Shown: in pieces, positions 51,971-60,747 of the stretch
How the letters are laid out: every line of letters begins with the position of its first letter
Position numbering within the stretch: position 1 is the first letter of the stretch
From: Actinacidiphila acididurans
Lineage (GTDB): Bacteria; Actinomycetota; Actinomycetes; Streptomycetales; Streptomycetaceae
NCBI RefSeq assembly: GCF_016918855.1
Contig: NZ_JADKYB010000001.1
Coordinates: 248,001 to 312,000 of the forward strand
Length of the DNA: 64,000 bases
Reading direction: 5' to 3'
Made by a program: the position numbers and the translations under genes
The notes under the pieces: generated by a model
What the model was told of the DNA's origin: nothing
The model's input: the letters and a program-made list of their open reading frames with translations, nothing else
The model's database searches: none

Positions 51971-52678
51971 ATGGAAGTCGAGTCGCATGCGGTCCCTCTC
52001 CGCAGCCAGTACACACGGCAGATCGCTGCTGACATCGAGACCAACCGCGCCGAACAGGAGCGGCTCAAGGCACGCCTGGTCCAGCTCCAGGATGACGAGA
52101 CCTACTTGGTGGGCCTGAAGGCCGCATCCGAAACGGCGCCGCCGGCCACCGACGACACGCAGGAAGCAGGCGCAGCGGCGGATCCGGCCTCGCAGGACAC
52201 GCCTCTGCCACGGCAACGGGACGTCGCCCCGGTCCCTGAGACCGTTGGTGCTCCCGAGGGCGGCGCCGAAGGTGCAGGAAAGCGGAGCGGACGTAAAAAG
52301 GCCGCTGCTGCCCCTCGTAAACGAGCCACTTCGGCTGCCGGGAGGGGGCCTGCGCCCACCAAGGCCGCGGCAAAGACTGCGCAGGCCGACGCGAAGAACA
52401 TCGAGCCGTCGCTGCGGGAGCGCGCGGGGAACGTCCTGCTCCAAAGGCCCGGACAGCCCCGTTCGGCGAGAGAAGTCCTCGCGGAGCTGACCGAGGGCGA
52501 CCCGGCGTACGCGGCCACGGCGCAGGCCGTGCGCCAGGCGCTGGAATCTCTGGTAGCCGCTGGCGCGGCAGCGCGCGAGCGGCAGGGCAGGTCCGTCTAC
52601 TACATCTCCATGTCGGCGCCAGCCGCATCCGAGATCGCAGACACAGAACAGCAGGACGAGGCCACGGACAAGGCATGA
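51971..52678 (+). CDS. Coiled-coil, H1-like basic linker and winged-helix protein
   Basis: The 235-residue protein has three parts. An N-terminal coiled coil (RQIAADIETNRAEQERLKAR, residues 15-50) is followed by an Ala/Pro/Lys/Arg-rich linker (GRKKAAAAPRKRATSAAGRG), as in histone H1-like bacterial proteins. The C-terminal winged-helix domain (LRERAGNVLLQRPGQPRSAR, VRQALESLVAAGAAARERQG, RSVYYIS) is also well formed. A nucleoid or regulatory DNA-binding role is likely. The upstream purine run GAGAAAG is a modest ribosome site. It is intact, in contrast to both neighbours. Confidence 0.72.
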   Translation: MEVESHAVPLRSQYTRQIAADIETNRAEQERLKARLVQLQDDETYLVGLKAASETAPPATDDTQEAGAAADPASQDTPLPRQRDVAPVPETVGAPEGGAEGAGKRSGRKKAAAAPRKRATSAAGRGPAPTKAAAKTAQADAKNIEPSLRERAGNVLLQRPGQPRSAREVLAELTEGDPAYAATAQAVRQALESLVAAGAAARERQGRSVYYISMSAPAASEIADTEQQDEATDKA

Positions 52679-52759
52679 CCTGCAAAGCTCGACAGTGCTC
52701 GGTGCCTTGCGCATCTGCCGCCAGCGGGCTGTGAAGCCGCCTGTCCGCCAGTTCTCGCT

Positions 52760-53360
52760 CCGGTCGCGCAGGTAGGTGGGCGATGGTCTTCGGACCGGTA
52801 CTGGCGGGCACCGGCGGGAGCGGGAAGTGCTGTGGGGCCGCCCGGGTCGCCGCCTCGGCAAGGACCCGGTTCACCCGTTCGGTGTCGCGGTCGTTCACGT
52901 GTGCGGAGCCGATGTGGTGGGTGTACGAGCCCAGGCGCAGGCCGAGCTGCACGGCCGCGTACTCCTGGATCATGGTGAAGGAGAACACGTAGCCGCGCTT
53001 GCTGTCCCTCTCGGGCCGCAGCAGTTCCAGGACTCGGTCGAACGGTGAGCGGTCGTCGCCTGGTGCCGGGGTGAAGAGGGTGTGGCCGTAGGCGGAGCCG
53101 TCGATGGTCACGCCGTCGCGCGAACTCGCCCTCATCGACGGCGCGTAGTAGCCGATCATCTCCAGGTCGCGGCGGTCGGCCAGGTACCAAAGGGCCTCGG
53201 CGAAGTGGAAGACCGGGTTGGCCTTGCGGGCGGCGAAGTACGGAAGGCGCTGGCGCGGGTCGGGCAGACGGAAGGCGACGCCGATGACCTCGCGCGCGGC
53301 GTTTCCGCGGGGAGCGATGCGGTGCTCGAAGCCGGCGGTGACGTGTGATTCACCGTTACT
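52760..53360 (-). pseudogene. Thymidylate synthase-like remnant
   Basis: The frame reads HRIAPRGNAAREVIGVAFRL, NPVFHFAEALWYLADRRDLE, IGYYAPSMR and FDRVLELLRPERDSKRG. It then jumps to YVFSFTMIQEYAAVQLGLRL, GSYTHHIGSAHVNDRDTERV and RVLAEAA. These are both halves of a ThyA-fold enzyme of the actinobacterial type. The joint removes about 38 residues that carry the catalytic Cys, and both ends are cut. It could equally have been a pyrimidine hydroxymethylase of the same fold. Confidence 0.6.
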
Positions 53361-53379
53361 CACCTGCTGTAGTGCGTTA

Positions 53380-53541
53380 AAGCGGGTGACCCTGTTGCGG
53401 GCGGCTGCCTCAGACAGGCGCAAGCGAAGGAGCCGTCGAAGCGGGGGCGAGGATGTCCCGCTCGAAGGTGGGACAGGTGATGCTCTTTGAGTCGGCTGGA
53501 GTGTGCTCCGCTTTGACGGGCACCAGCTGTGCGGTGGTCAG
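53380..53541 (-). mobile_element. IS3-type transposase C-terminal remnant, second copy
   Basis: DHRTAGARQSGAHSSRLKEH is the counterpart of DHRTNGVRQSGANSLN at 47.2 kb. Bases 53507-53541 and 47238-47272 agree at about 31 of 35 positions. No catalytic region remains. Confidence 0.45.
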
Positions 53542-53830
53542 TCCGGCTCAGATGGTGCAACGGCGTCGGTGACGCGAGCAAGGAGGTCCGGGTCCACCGC
53601 CTCGGCCAGGGCGATCAGCTCCGTGCGTTCTTCACCGGAAAGGCCCAGCTCTGGGTGATCGCCGAACCAGTCGCCGAGCCAGGTGACGGCCAGAGCGCCC
53701 TCGCGTTGCCCCACGTCTGGGCGTCGAGACGATTCCCCAGCAGGTCCATCAGCGCTCTGGGCCGCTTCTCCCAGCTCCTCACCTCGGCCCGCTCGATCCG
53801 TCTCGGCTCGCCACGGCGCCTGGTCCACAT
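53538..53830 (-). pseudogene. Frameshifted small gene of unknown function
   Basis: From ATG 53830 one frame gives MWTRRRGEPRRIERAEVRSW and RALMDLLGNRLDAQTWGNA. A second frame continues ALAVTWLGDWFGDHPELGLS, EERTELIALAEAVDPDLLAR and VTDAVAPSEPD. Joined, they make a plausible 95-residue protein with coding-type third positions. The shift lies near 53700. A GAGGATGA precedes the ATG. I do not recognise the family. Confidence 0.45.
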
Positions 53831-54047
53831 GGCTTCATCCTCGCATCGGCCCCGGTCCGGGCGTTCCCCGGTGGGCGGCCCTCGTATGGCGCCCGACGGC
53901 CCGAGGGGTGAGGCTTGACGTCACGGGCCGGGTGCTTACGGGAGCGCGTCTGCGCCGTGCGAGCCGGCGCCGGACCGTACGGGAGCGGTCGCCCGGAAGG
54001 TGCGCCCGGCTCGGCGACCGTTCGCCGTGAGGGAAGGAGGAAGCGCC

Positions 54048-54719
54048 GTGGACGACAGCCCCGAGGGCCGGGGCACGCCGCCCGGCATCGGCGTCCTCGC
54101 CCGCCGGATCGCCGAACGGTGTGCCGAGCTCGGCCTGGAGCATGAGGAGTTGGCCCGTGAGGCGGGCATGTCGCCGCGTTATCTGCAGCACCTGCTGGAG
54201 GCTGGACCGGAGTTCGATCCCGGGGGCTTCCTGCGGATCGCCGGCGCGCTGGGCGTGCCGTATCAGACGCTGCTGCACGGTCCCGGTCAGCCGCCGCCGG
54301 GCCGGGCCGGTGCGGCGGGGCGCCCGGTGCTGATGCGGCTGTCGGAGACCGAGTGCTGGGACCGGATCGACGGTCACGGGGTCGGGCGCGTCGCGCTGCC
54401 GGTCCGGCCGGGCCCCGCCGTCTTCCCGGTCAACTACGCCGTGGACGCCCACACGATCGTCTACCGCACCGAGCCCGGCGGCCCGGCCGCCCCCACGGCC
54501 GGCTCCGCCGTCTCCTTCCAGGCCGACTCGATCGACGAGGAGCACAGCCGCGGCTGGAGCGTCCTCGTCACCGGTGTCGCCGAGACCGTCGAGGACCCCG
54601 CCACGATCGAGCGCCTTTCCGCCCAGGACACCGTCCACCCCTGGGCCGGCGGCGACCGCCCGCTGTGGATCCGCATCCGCCCGGACTCCGTGAGCGGACG
54701 CACGATCACCACGATGTGA
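54048..54719 (+). CDS. XRE-family HTH fused to a pyridoxamine 5'-phosphate oxidase-like domain
   Basis: The 223-residue protein has an N-terminal Cro/C1-type helix-turn-helix (ELGLEHEELAREAGMSPRYL, residues 25-45) and a C-terminal split-barrel domain of the PNPOx/NimA group (GRVALPVRPGPAVFPVNYAV, residues 110-135, and AVSFQADSIDEEHSRGWSVL with VTGVAETVED). This group binds flavin or F420 and often sits beside universal stress proteins in hypoxia-type regulons, as here. GTG 54048 follows AGGAGGAAG closely. Confidence 0.84.
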   Translation: MDDSPEGRGTPPGIGVLARRIAERCAELGLEHEELAREAGMSPRYLQHLLEAGPEFDPGGFLRIAGALGVPYQTLLHGPGQPPPGRAGAAGRPVLMRLSETECWDRIDGHGVGRVALPVRPGPAVFPVNYAVDAHTIVYRTEPGGPAAPTAGSAVSFQADSIDEEHSRGWSVLVTGVAETVEDPATIERLSAQDTVHPWAGGDRPLWIRIRPDSVSGRTITTM

Positions 54720-54812
54720 GGACGCCGATCGGGTGATGGGGCCCGATCGGGCGATGGGCGGGGCGGTGCCCGGTGCGGGAATGTGGGGGAGGGGCAGCGT
54801 GGAGAGCGAGGG

Positions 54813-55649
54813 ATGATGACGCGGTACGTGGTGGCCGGCGTGGACGGCTCGGGGGACAGCAGGGTGGCGGCGCAATGGGCGGCGGCGGAGGCCGTACGGC
54901 GAGGACTCGCCCTGCGCCTGGTCACGGTCGTGCCGCCGATGCCGAAGGACCGGCCGGGCGCACTGGTGCGCGGTGACGGCCCGGCGCGGGAGATCGCCGA
55001 CGGGATCGTACGGGCTCACCCCGGTCTTGACGTCGTGGCCCGCTCGATCGAGGGCGAGCCGGTCCGCGTGCTGACCGAGATCGCGCAGGGCACCCGGCTG
55101 CTCGTACTCGGCCGCCGGGGGACCGGCGGCTTCAACGGGCTGCGGCTGGGCTCGGTGGCGCTCGCCGTGGCCGGAGCGGCGACCTGCTCGGTGGTCCTGG
55201 TGCCCGTGCCCGACGAGCGGGAGCCGCACGAGCCGGAGGTGGTCGTGGGCGTGGACGCCCGGCACCCGGACGACCGGGCCCTGGACGCGGCCTTCGAGAC
55301 CGCGGCGCTACGTGGGGTGCGGCTGCGCGTCCTGCACGCCTGGGACCTGCCGCCCGTCCTTCCCCGTGACCCGTTCGGCGTACTGGAGGAGGAGCGCGCC
55401 GAGCGGGAGGACCAGGAGGTGCAGCTTGTCCTGGACGTCCTGCACTCCCGGCAGCTGCGGTACCCCGAGGTCGGCGTGCTCCCCGACGTCCGCCTCCTGG
55501 GCGCGGCCGACGCCCTGGTACGGGCCTCCGCCACCGCCGACCTGCTGGTGGTCGGCCGCGGCCCCCGTATCGGCAGCCACCTCGGCGGCGTGGCCCACGC
55601 CGCCGCCCACCACACCCACTGCCCCGTCCTGCTGGCCCCCCGCCACTGA
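54813..55649 (+). CDS. Tandem universal stress protein (UspA family)
   Basis: The 278-residue protein contains two UspA domains. The first has YVVAGVDGSGDSRVAAQWAA and the ATP-binding LLVLGRRGTGGFNGLRLGSV. The second has VVVGVDARHPDDRALDAAFE and LLVVGRGPRIGSHLGGVAHA, where the usual GxxG(9)G(S/T) is looser. GGAGAG lies six bases before ATG 54813; ATG 54816 is an alternative. It lies 93 bp after the XRE/PNPOx gene and is likely coregulated. Confidence 0.88.
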   Translation: MMTRYVVAGVDGSGDSRVAAQWAAAEAVRRGLALRLVTVVPPMPKDRPGALVRGDGPAREIADGIVRAHPGLDVVARSIEGEPVRVLTEIAQGTRLLVLGRRGTGGFNGLRLGSVALAVAGAATCSVVLVPVPDEREPHEPEVVVGVDARHPDDRALDAAFETAALRGVRLRVLHAWDLPPVLPRDPFGVLEEERAEREDQEVQLVLDVLHSRQLRYPEVGVLPDVRLLGAADALVRASATADLLVVGRGPRIGSHLGGVAHAAAHHTHCPVLLAPRH

Positions 55650-55712
55650 CCGCCGTCACCGCCGCCCGCACCCATGGTGTCGGCACCGCGACCCGTCACC
55701 ACTGCGGCGGAT

Positions 55713-56363
55713 TCAGCCCGCCCCTGCTCCGACGCGTACCGTCCACTCGACGAAGCGCTGCCCCGTCGGGTCCTCGTGGAACCCGGGCAGGTAGTACAAG
55801 AAAGGAGTACCGGCCTCCAGGGCGTCGGCGAGGCGGTCGAACAGCTCGCCGAGACCGGTGGCCCACTCGGTGCCCTCGATCTCGCCCGAGCCGATGCCCA
55901 TCTCGTAGACGTGGCCGTACGTCGGTCCGGGCCGGTGGTCGACGAAGGCGACGCCGCCGTCGTTGGGGTGCGCGAACGTCACCCACTGGTGGGCGTGGCC
56001 GTTGAGCTCGTCCTCCTCCCACAGCTCCGAATCGAGGTTGTCCTCGCCGAATTCCACCAGCATGGCGTGTTCCTCGGCGATGCGTTCCGTGCTGTTCAGC
56101 CGGTGCCCGAGCGGGAGGAAGGCCCCCGCCTGGAACTGGAAGGGGCCGTGCGTCGGCCTCAGTTCCGCGACACCGTTGTGGCGCTCCAGAAGCGCCCTCA
56201 GCTCCGGGTGCAACGGGAAACCGAGCCGTGCTTCGAGAGCCGCTATCTCCTGCGCGGTGGCCGGCGGCCGCAGGGCCGCGTGATCGGCGGGCGAGTTCTT
56301 CGCCAGCCAGCCGGAGAAGCGGTCCCAGGCCCGGTCGAACGCGGCGAGGTCGGTACGAGTCAT
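55713..56363 (-). CDS. SMI1/KNR4 (SUKH) family protein
   Basis: The 216-residue protein contains RPPATAQEIAALEARLGFPL followed by HPELRALLERHNGVAEL, the N-terminal SUKH pattern (helix, LP-type turn, (L/F)xxHNG). Later come FGEDNLDSELWEEDELNGHA and WVTFAHPNDGGVAFVDHRPG. SUKH proteins often act as immunity proteins against polymorphic toxins, but many stand-alone copies in actinomycetes have unknown roles. No toxin gene is adjacent. Confidence 0.8.
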   Translation of the reverse strand: MTRTDLAAFDRAWDRFSGWLAKNSPADHAALRPPATAQEIAALEARLGFPLHPELRALLERHNGVAELRPTHGPFQFQAGAFLPLGHRLNSTERIAEEHAMLVEFGEDNLDSELWEEDELNGHAHQWVTFAHPNDGGVAFVDHRPGPTYGHVYEMGIGSGEIEGTEWATGLGELFDRLADALEAGTPFLYYLPGFHEDPTGQRFVEWTVRVGAGAG

Positions 56364-56403
56364 GCGGCGAGCGTAGGGCCGGGCACCGACAACGCCCCGG
56401 GTG

Positions 56404-57333
56404 TCAGCCTGCGTGGGCGAGCAGGTCCTGGGACAGGGGCCACAGGCGTCGCGCGTTGTCCGGGTCCACGGCGTAGCGGGCGACGCCGTGGAGGGTGCCG
56501 GTGCGGCGGTCGACGACCTCGGCCTCGTTGCAGTCGTCGAAGTAGCGGCCGCCGATGCCGTCGAGGAGGGGGGAGGCGGCGAGCAGGACGGAGGTCGCCG
56601 CGCCCTGTTCGACGGTCTTGATCAGGTCGGCGGGGACCCGGCCGCTGCCCCGGCCGCCGGTGTGGCGTTGCAGATTGGTGTAAATGGCGCCGGGCATGCA
56701 GGCGTTGGCGGTGATCCCGGCGCCGGCCCAGCGGCGGGTCGCCTCCACCGCGAAGAGGACGCCTGCGGTCTTGGACTGGCCGTAGGCGAGCCACGGGTCG
56801 TAGCGGCGGAAGGCGAAGTTGACGTCGTCCCACACGACCGGGGACTGCTGGTGACCGGTGGAACTCACCACGACGACGCGGGCGTTGCCGTCGGCGGCCA
56901 GTGCGTCGTACAGGCCGGTGGTGAGGGCGAAGTGGCCCAGGTGATTGATGGCGAACTGCCACTCCCAGCCCTGCGCGGTGTACTGCTCGGGGCAGGCCAT
57001 GACGCCGGCGTTGTTCACCAGGATGTGCAGTGGGCCCTGCCAGGCCGCGGTGAAGGCGTTGACGGACGCGGGGTCGGCCAGGTCCAGTTGTGCGACGCGT
57101 ACGTCCTGGTTGCCGGTCGACGCGGTGATGTCCTTGGCGACGCGTTCGCCGGCCGCCGGGTCGCGGACGGCGAGGGTGACCGACGCTCCGGTGGCGGCCA
57201 GGGAGCGGGCCGTCTCGGCGCCGAGGCCGGAGGAAGCGCCCGTGACCACCGCCCGGCGGCCGGTGAGGTCGATGCCTTCTACGACCTCGGCGGCCGTACT
57301 GGAGAAGCCGAACGGGGTGGTGACGGCACTCAT
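56404..57333 (-). CDS. Short-chain dehydrogenase/reductase (retinol dehydrogenase-like)
   Basis: The 309-residue classical SDR shows the nucleotide loop VVTGASSGLGAETARSL near residues 29-45, ILVNNAGVMACPEQ near 104, catalytic Ser in VVVVSSTGHQQSP near 156 and YGQSKTAGVLFA (YxxxK) near 183. The insertion around VVWDDVNFAFRRYDPWLAYG is typical of WW-domain/retinol dehydrogenase-type SDRs. AAGGAG precedes ATG 57333. It follows another SDR on the same strand, 68 bp downstream, and both face a divergent LysR gene. Confidence 0.9.
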   Translation of the reverse strand: MSAVTTPFGFSSTAAEVVEGIDLTGRRAVVTGASSGLGAETARSLAATGASVTLAVRDPAAGERVAKDITASTGNQDVRVAQLDLADPASVNAFTAAWQGPLHILVNNAGVMACPEQYTAQGWEWQFAINHLGHFALTTGLYDALAADGNARVVVVSSTGHQQSPVVWDDVNFAFRRYDPWLAYGQSKTAGVLFAVEATRRWAGAGITANACMPGAIYTNLQRHTGGRGSGRVPADLIKTVEQGAATSVLLAASPLLDGIGGRYFDDCNEAEVVDRRTGTLHGVARYAVDPDNARRLWPLSQDLLAHAG

Positions 57334-57401
57334 GGGCGAACTCCTTGGTGCGGGTGCGGGTGCGGGCACATGGCGCGGGGCCGGTACGGGCGGGCCGGCG
57401 G

Positions 57402-58289
57402 TCAGGGCGTGAGGATCCGGTCCTGCTCCACCGGGGGCGTGCCGTCGTGCCAGGGCAGGGCCTTGCCGAAGCGGACCAGTTCGCCGTAGAGGGCGGGGTC
57501 GACGTGGTCGGCGAAGACCAGGTCGAGGACGGCGCGGGCGGCGTCGGTGGGGGATTGGGCGTGGCTGTACTCGCTGAACCAGGGGCGCGAGGTGGCGGTG
57601 TCGACCATGCCGGGGCACACGGACGCGATCAGCGTGCCGGTGGCCAGGTCCTGCCCGCGGCGTTCGGCGGCGACCGCGCGGACGGCCGCGACCTGGGCCA
57701 CCTTCGAGGGCACGTTCAGCCAGACCGGCCAGCCCGCCTCCTGCGCGGTCCTGTTGTGGACCGCGCTGCGCCAGGACTCGACGGCGTACTCGACCTGGTC
57801 CAGGCTCGCGCCGTCGAAGAGGTGGTGCAGCCGCGGGTCGAGGTGGCCGAGGGTGCCCAGGCTGCTGGCCACGACGAGCAGCCGTCCGCCGGGGCGCAGC
57901 ACGGGACCGAAGGAGCGCAGTACCGCGTGGGTGGCCGTGTTGGAGACGTCGATGAACTCGTCGGCCCGCGCCGCCTGCGAGTCCTCGGGCAGCACGCGGG
58001 CGACCGCGTTGGAGATGACGACGTCGACCCCGCCGTACCGGGCTCGCAGCTCCTCGGCGAGCCGGGCGATGGCGTCGGTGTCCGTGACGTCCAGGACCCG
58101 GCCCTCGACGCGGGCGCGGGCGCCGGGCAGCCGGCCGACCTCGGCGGCGGCGTCCGTCACGCGCCGCTGGTCGCGGCCGGTGAGCAGAACCAGGTCCTCC
58201 GGGTTCATGCGGGCCGCCAGACCTTCGGCGAAGGCACGGCCGAGTCCTTGGTTGGCGCCCGTGACGAGGGCGATGCGCGATGCGTTCAT
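57402..58289 (-). CDS. Carbonyl reductase-like SDR lacking the catalytic tyrosine
   Basis: The 295-residue protein has ALVTGANQGLGRAFAEGLA near residues 7-25, LLTGRDQRR and VLDVTD. VVISNAV replaces NNAG and VVASSLGTLGHL carries the Ser. The usual YxxxK position reads WLNVPSKVAQVAA, so Lys is kept but Tyr is Asn. Some actinobacterial homologues share a similar INIPSK pattern, so this may be a subfamily trait. ATG 58289 starts the conserved strand. It is the first gene of the SDR pair and divergent from LysR, 71 bp away. Confidence 0.84.
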   Translation of the reverse strand: MNASRIALVTGANQGLGRAFAEGLAARMNPEDLVLLTGRDQRRVTDAAAEVGRLPGARARVEGRVLDVTDTDAIARLAEELRARYGGVDVVISNAVARVLPEDSQAARADEFIDVSNTATHAVLRSFGPVLRPGGRLLVVASSLGTLGHLDPRLHHLFDGASLDQVEYAVESWRSAVHNRTAQEAGWPVWLNVPSKVAQVAAVRAVAAERRGQDLATGTLIASVCPGMVDTATSRPWFSEYSHAQSPTDAARAVLDLVFADHVDPALYGELVRFGKALPWHDGTPPVEQDRILTP

Positions 58290-58360
58290 GCCTGCCACGC
58301 TAGGAAGGCGGAACCCATGAGTCCAACGAAAGATCAGCACAGCTAGTATGCGTAAACGTC

Positions 58361-59302
58361 ATGGACTTCACGGATGTGTCGCTGACCGCGCTGCGGGTCT
58401 TCCGCGCGGTGGCCGAGCAGGGAACCTTCACCGCGGCCGCCGCGTCGCTGGGCTACACCCAGTCGGCGGTGTCCCGGCAGATCGCCGCGATCGAACGGGC
58501 CGCGGGCGCGGAGCTGCTGGAACGGCGGCGCGACGGAGTACGGCTCACCGCGGCCGGCCGGGTCGTCATGCGCCGCGCGACCGTCGTGCTCGACGAGATC
58601 GACGCGACCGCCAGGGAGCTGTCCGGCCTGCCCGGGCAGGCCGGGACGGTCCGCCTGGGGTGGTTCCCCAGCGCCGGCGTCGTCCTGGTGCCCCGGGCCC
58701 TGGCCGTGCTGCGCCGCACCGATCCGGCGCTGCACGTGATCGGCCGGGAGGGCAGCACTCCCGCGCTGGTACGCGCGCTGCGGGCCGGCAGCATCGACCT
58801 GGCCCTGCTCGTCTCCGCGCCGCCCTTCCGGCCGCCGGACGCCGAGTCGCCCCCGCTCGCGGTCCAGGCCCTTACCGAGCGCGCGCTGTGCCTGGCCGTG
58901 CCCGCGAACCACCCGCTGGCCCGCGGTGACTACGTCGACGTGGCCGACCTGCGCGGGCAGCGCTGGATCGCCGGCTCCTCCTCGGGCGAGGACCGGCTGA
59001 TGGGTGTGTGGCCGGGCCTGGACGAGCGGCCCGAGATCGCCCTCACCGCCCGCGACTGGCTCGCCAAGCTCCACCTCGTCGCGGCCGGCTGCGGGCTCAC
59101 CACTGTGCCCGCCACCCTCGCCTCCGCCGCGCCACCGGGCGTCCGGGTCCTTCCCGTGCGCGGCGGCCCCCAGGAACAACGGCGCCTGCTGCTGGCCCGC
59201 CTTCCCCACCCGCCGGCCGATCCGGTCATCCGCGTGGCCGCCGCCCTGCGCGCCGCGGCCCTCGACGTCGACCCACCGGCTCCGCCGACGCAGCCAATGT
59301 GA
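58361..59302 (+). CDS. LysR family transcriptional regulator
   Basis: The 313-residue protein begins VSLTALRVFRAVAEQGTFTA, AAASLGYTQSAVSRQIAAIE and LERRRDGVRLTAAGRVV, a classic LysR helix-turn-helix. A periplasmic-binding-type effector domain follows (VRLGWFPSAGVVLVPRALAV onward). A TAGTAT box lies at 58344-58349, 11 bp before the ATG. It is divergent from the two SDR genes, which it probably activates in response to a substrate. Confidence 0.9.
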   Translation: MDFTDVSLTALRVFRAVAEQGTFTAAAASLGYTQSAVSRQIAAIERAAGAELLERRRDGVRLTAAGRVVMRRATVVLDEIDATARELSGLPGQAGTVRLGWFPSAGVVLVPRALAVLRRTDPALHVIGREGSTPALVRALRAGSIDLALLVSAPPFRPPDAESPPLAVQALTERALCLAVPANHPLARGDYVDVADLRGQRWIAGSSSGEDRLMGVWPGLDERPEIALTARDWLAKLHLVAAGCGLTTVPATLASAAPPGVRVLPVRGGPQEQRRLLLARLPHPPADPVIRVAAALRAAALDVDPPAPPTQPM

Positions 59303-60747
59303 CGGCTGCTGCTGCCGTTCCCATTGTTCCCGGAACCCGCGCCACGCCTTTGTCCGGGCGGCAAACACCACGCGAGTGCGGAAAGTGCTGCCGCGTGTGC
59401 GGAGTGTGCGGGGGAAAGGCCACGGGACCGGACGTTTTGCTGCCGACGGCCCGTCACGCGGAATGCCGACGTTCCCAATGCCCGCTGTTTCAGGATTTTG
59501 TGAGAGTTGGTGAGAAGGCCGGGAACCACCGGTATTTGCCGGTGCACCCTTGCGCTTCCCTCGGGCGTTCGGGGGACCTCGGGAGGTCGCTTGTGTCATG
59601 GTATTTCCGATGACCGCCGGATTCGCGCTCCGGGCTCGCCGGGACGGCCGTAGCGGCCCTCCGCGGGCGACGAGTTGTGCGTGCATCCGCCGAAGAAGCG
59701 CCGCGCAAGGCGAAGACCACATCGGGCGCGGCGCGGGCAGCACCTCGTCCAACCGGGCACAACAGGCCGCGGCGACCACACGATCCCGCACGGCGGCGAA
59801 CCCCGGCTCCCGGGCGCGGAAGGCGGACACCTCGGCGCACTGAGCGGGGTCGCACTGCGCGTCCGCCGGCCCTGACGATTTCGTGGTGAGCCGCCGGATC
59901 CGTCCCCTGGGAAAAGGCGAAGGCGTGCGGTAATCCACTGATGCCTTGCCCTGTGATCGACTGCTTACCGGCGACTTCGAGACCGGGCGGCCGTCCGCTC
60001 CTGGCCGAAATACGGTAGGGCCGAGCGGGCGGGTGCGCCGCCGCCGGAGCGTTCCCATGGAGCTTTTCCCTGACGTGTTCCGTGGCTCGGCCCGTGGTGC
60101 GCCCGGAGCCGTTCCGGTCATTCGGAGCCATTCGGGTGGGCCGGGCCTGCCCGGCGCTCGCGTCGCGCCTCGCGACCAATTCCCGCGGAACGAGCGGTAC
60201 TTCGACATTCCGTAGAAGAAGTGCCGCGGCCGCGGCCGGCCGCCTTCGACGGCACTCCACGAAGATCCGTACCGGCCGTCGCCGCCCCCGGCCCCGGACA
60301 CCCGCGCTCGCCTGGGCGCCATGCCCGCCGAGCCCGCGGCGAGTTGTCGGATCGTACAACGGGTTACTTTGTTTGCCGTGACACTTGACAAGTCCTCGGA
60401 GTTGTGACGGTAAGGTGCCATACCGTCGATCTTGATGCCCGGTGTTCTCGGAGGAAGTCAATCCGCTTGGTACTGCCGCGTACCGCCCCCGTGTTGTTCT
60501 GGCCAGTGGCCGGTATTGGACGTGGCGCCGGGCCCGGGATGGTTAACCGAATGTCTTGTGTGACAGTTGTGACTCGGAACCGGAGTGGCGGAGGCGAAAC
60601 ACAGTGCCTTTGGAATTCTTATGGCAATCCGTAAGAATCGTGGTTCGGCCACCTATGCGATGGTCGATACAACACAAGCTCTTCCTTCGGAGGATTGGTG
60701 AAACCCGCTCCACTTTCCTTTCCCTGTCATCGTATTCAGGAGCACAG
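59303..60747. other. Gene-free stretch of about 1.4 kb
   Basis: No frame on either strand shows family resemblance or a ribosome site. The composition shifts toward lower GC near 60340-60745, as in a long promoter region. An ACTTGACAAGT palindrome at 60383-60393 includes a TTGACA at 60385-60390, with TAAGGT 20 bp further on; this could be a promoter for the monooxygenase gene, but the spacing is long. The start codon at 60748 is preceded by AGGAG. Confidence 0.5.

Noticed and set aside
60383..60416. TTGACA with TAAGGT as a definite promoter
   Set aside because: The 20-bp spacing is too long for a standard housekeeping promoter, so it is only mentioned within the gene-free region.
58343..60421. 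692-codon minus-strand frame covering the LysR gene and the gene-free region
   Set aside because: The part over LysR is antisense shadow, and the rest lacks conserved motifs and a ribosome site.
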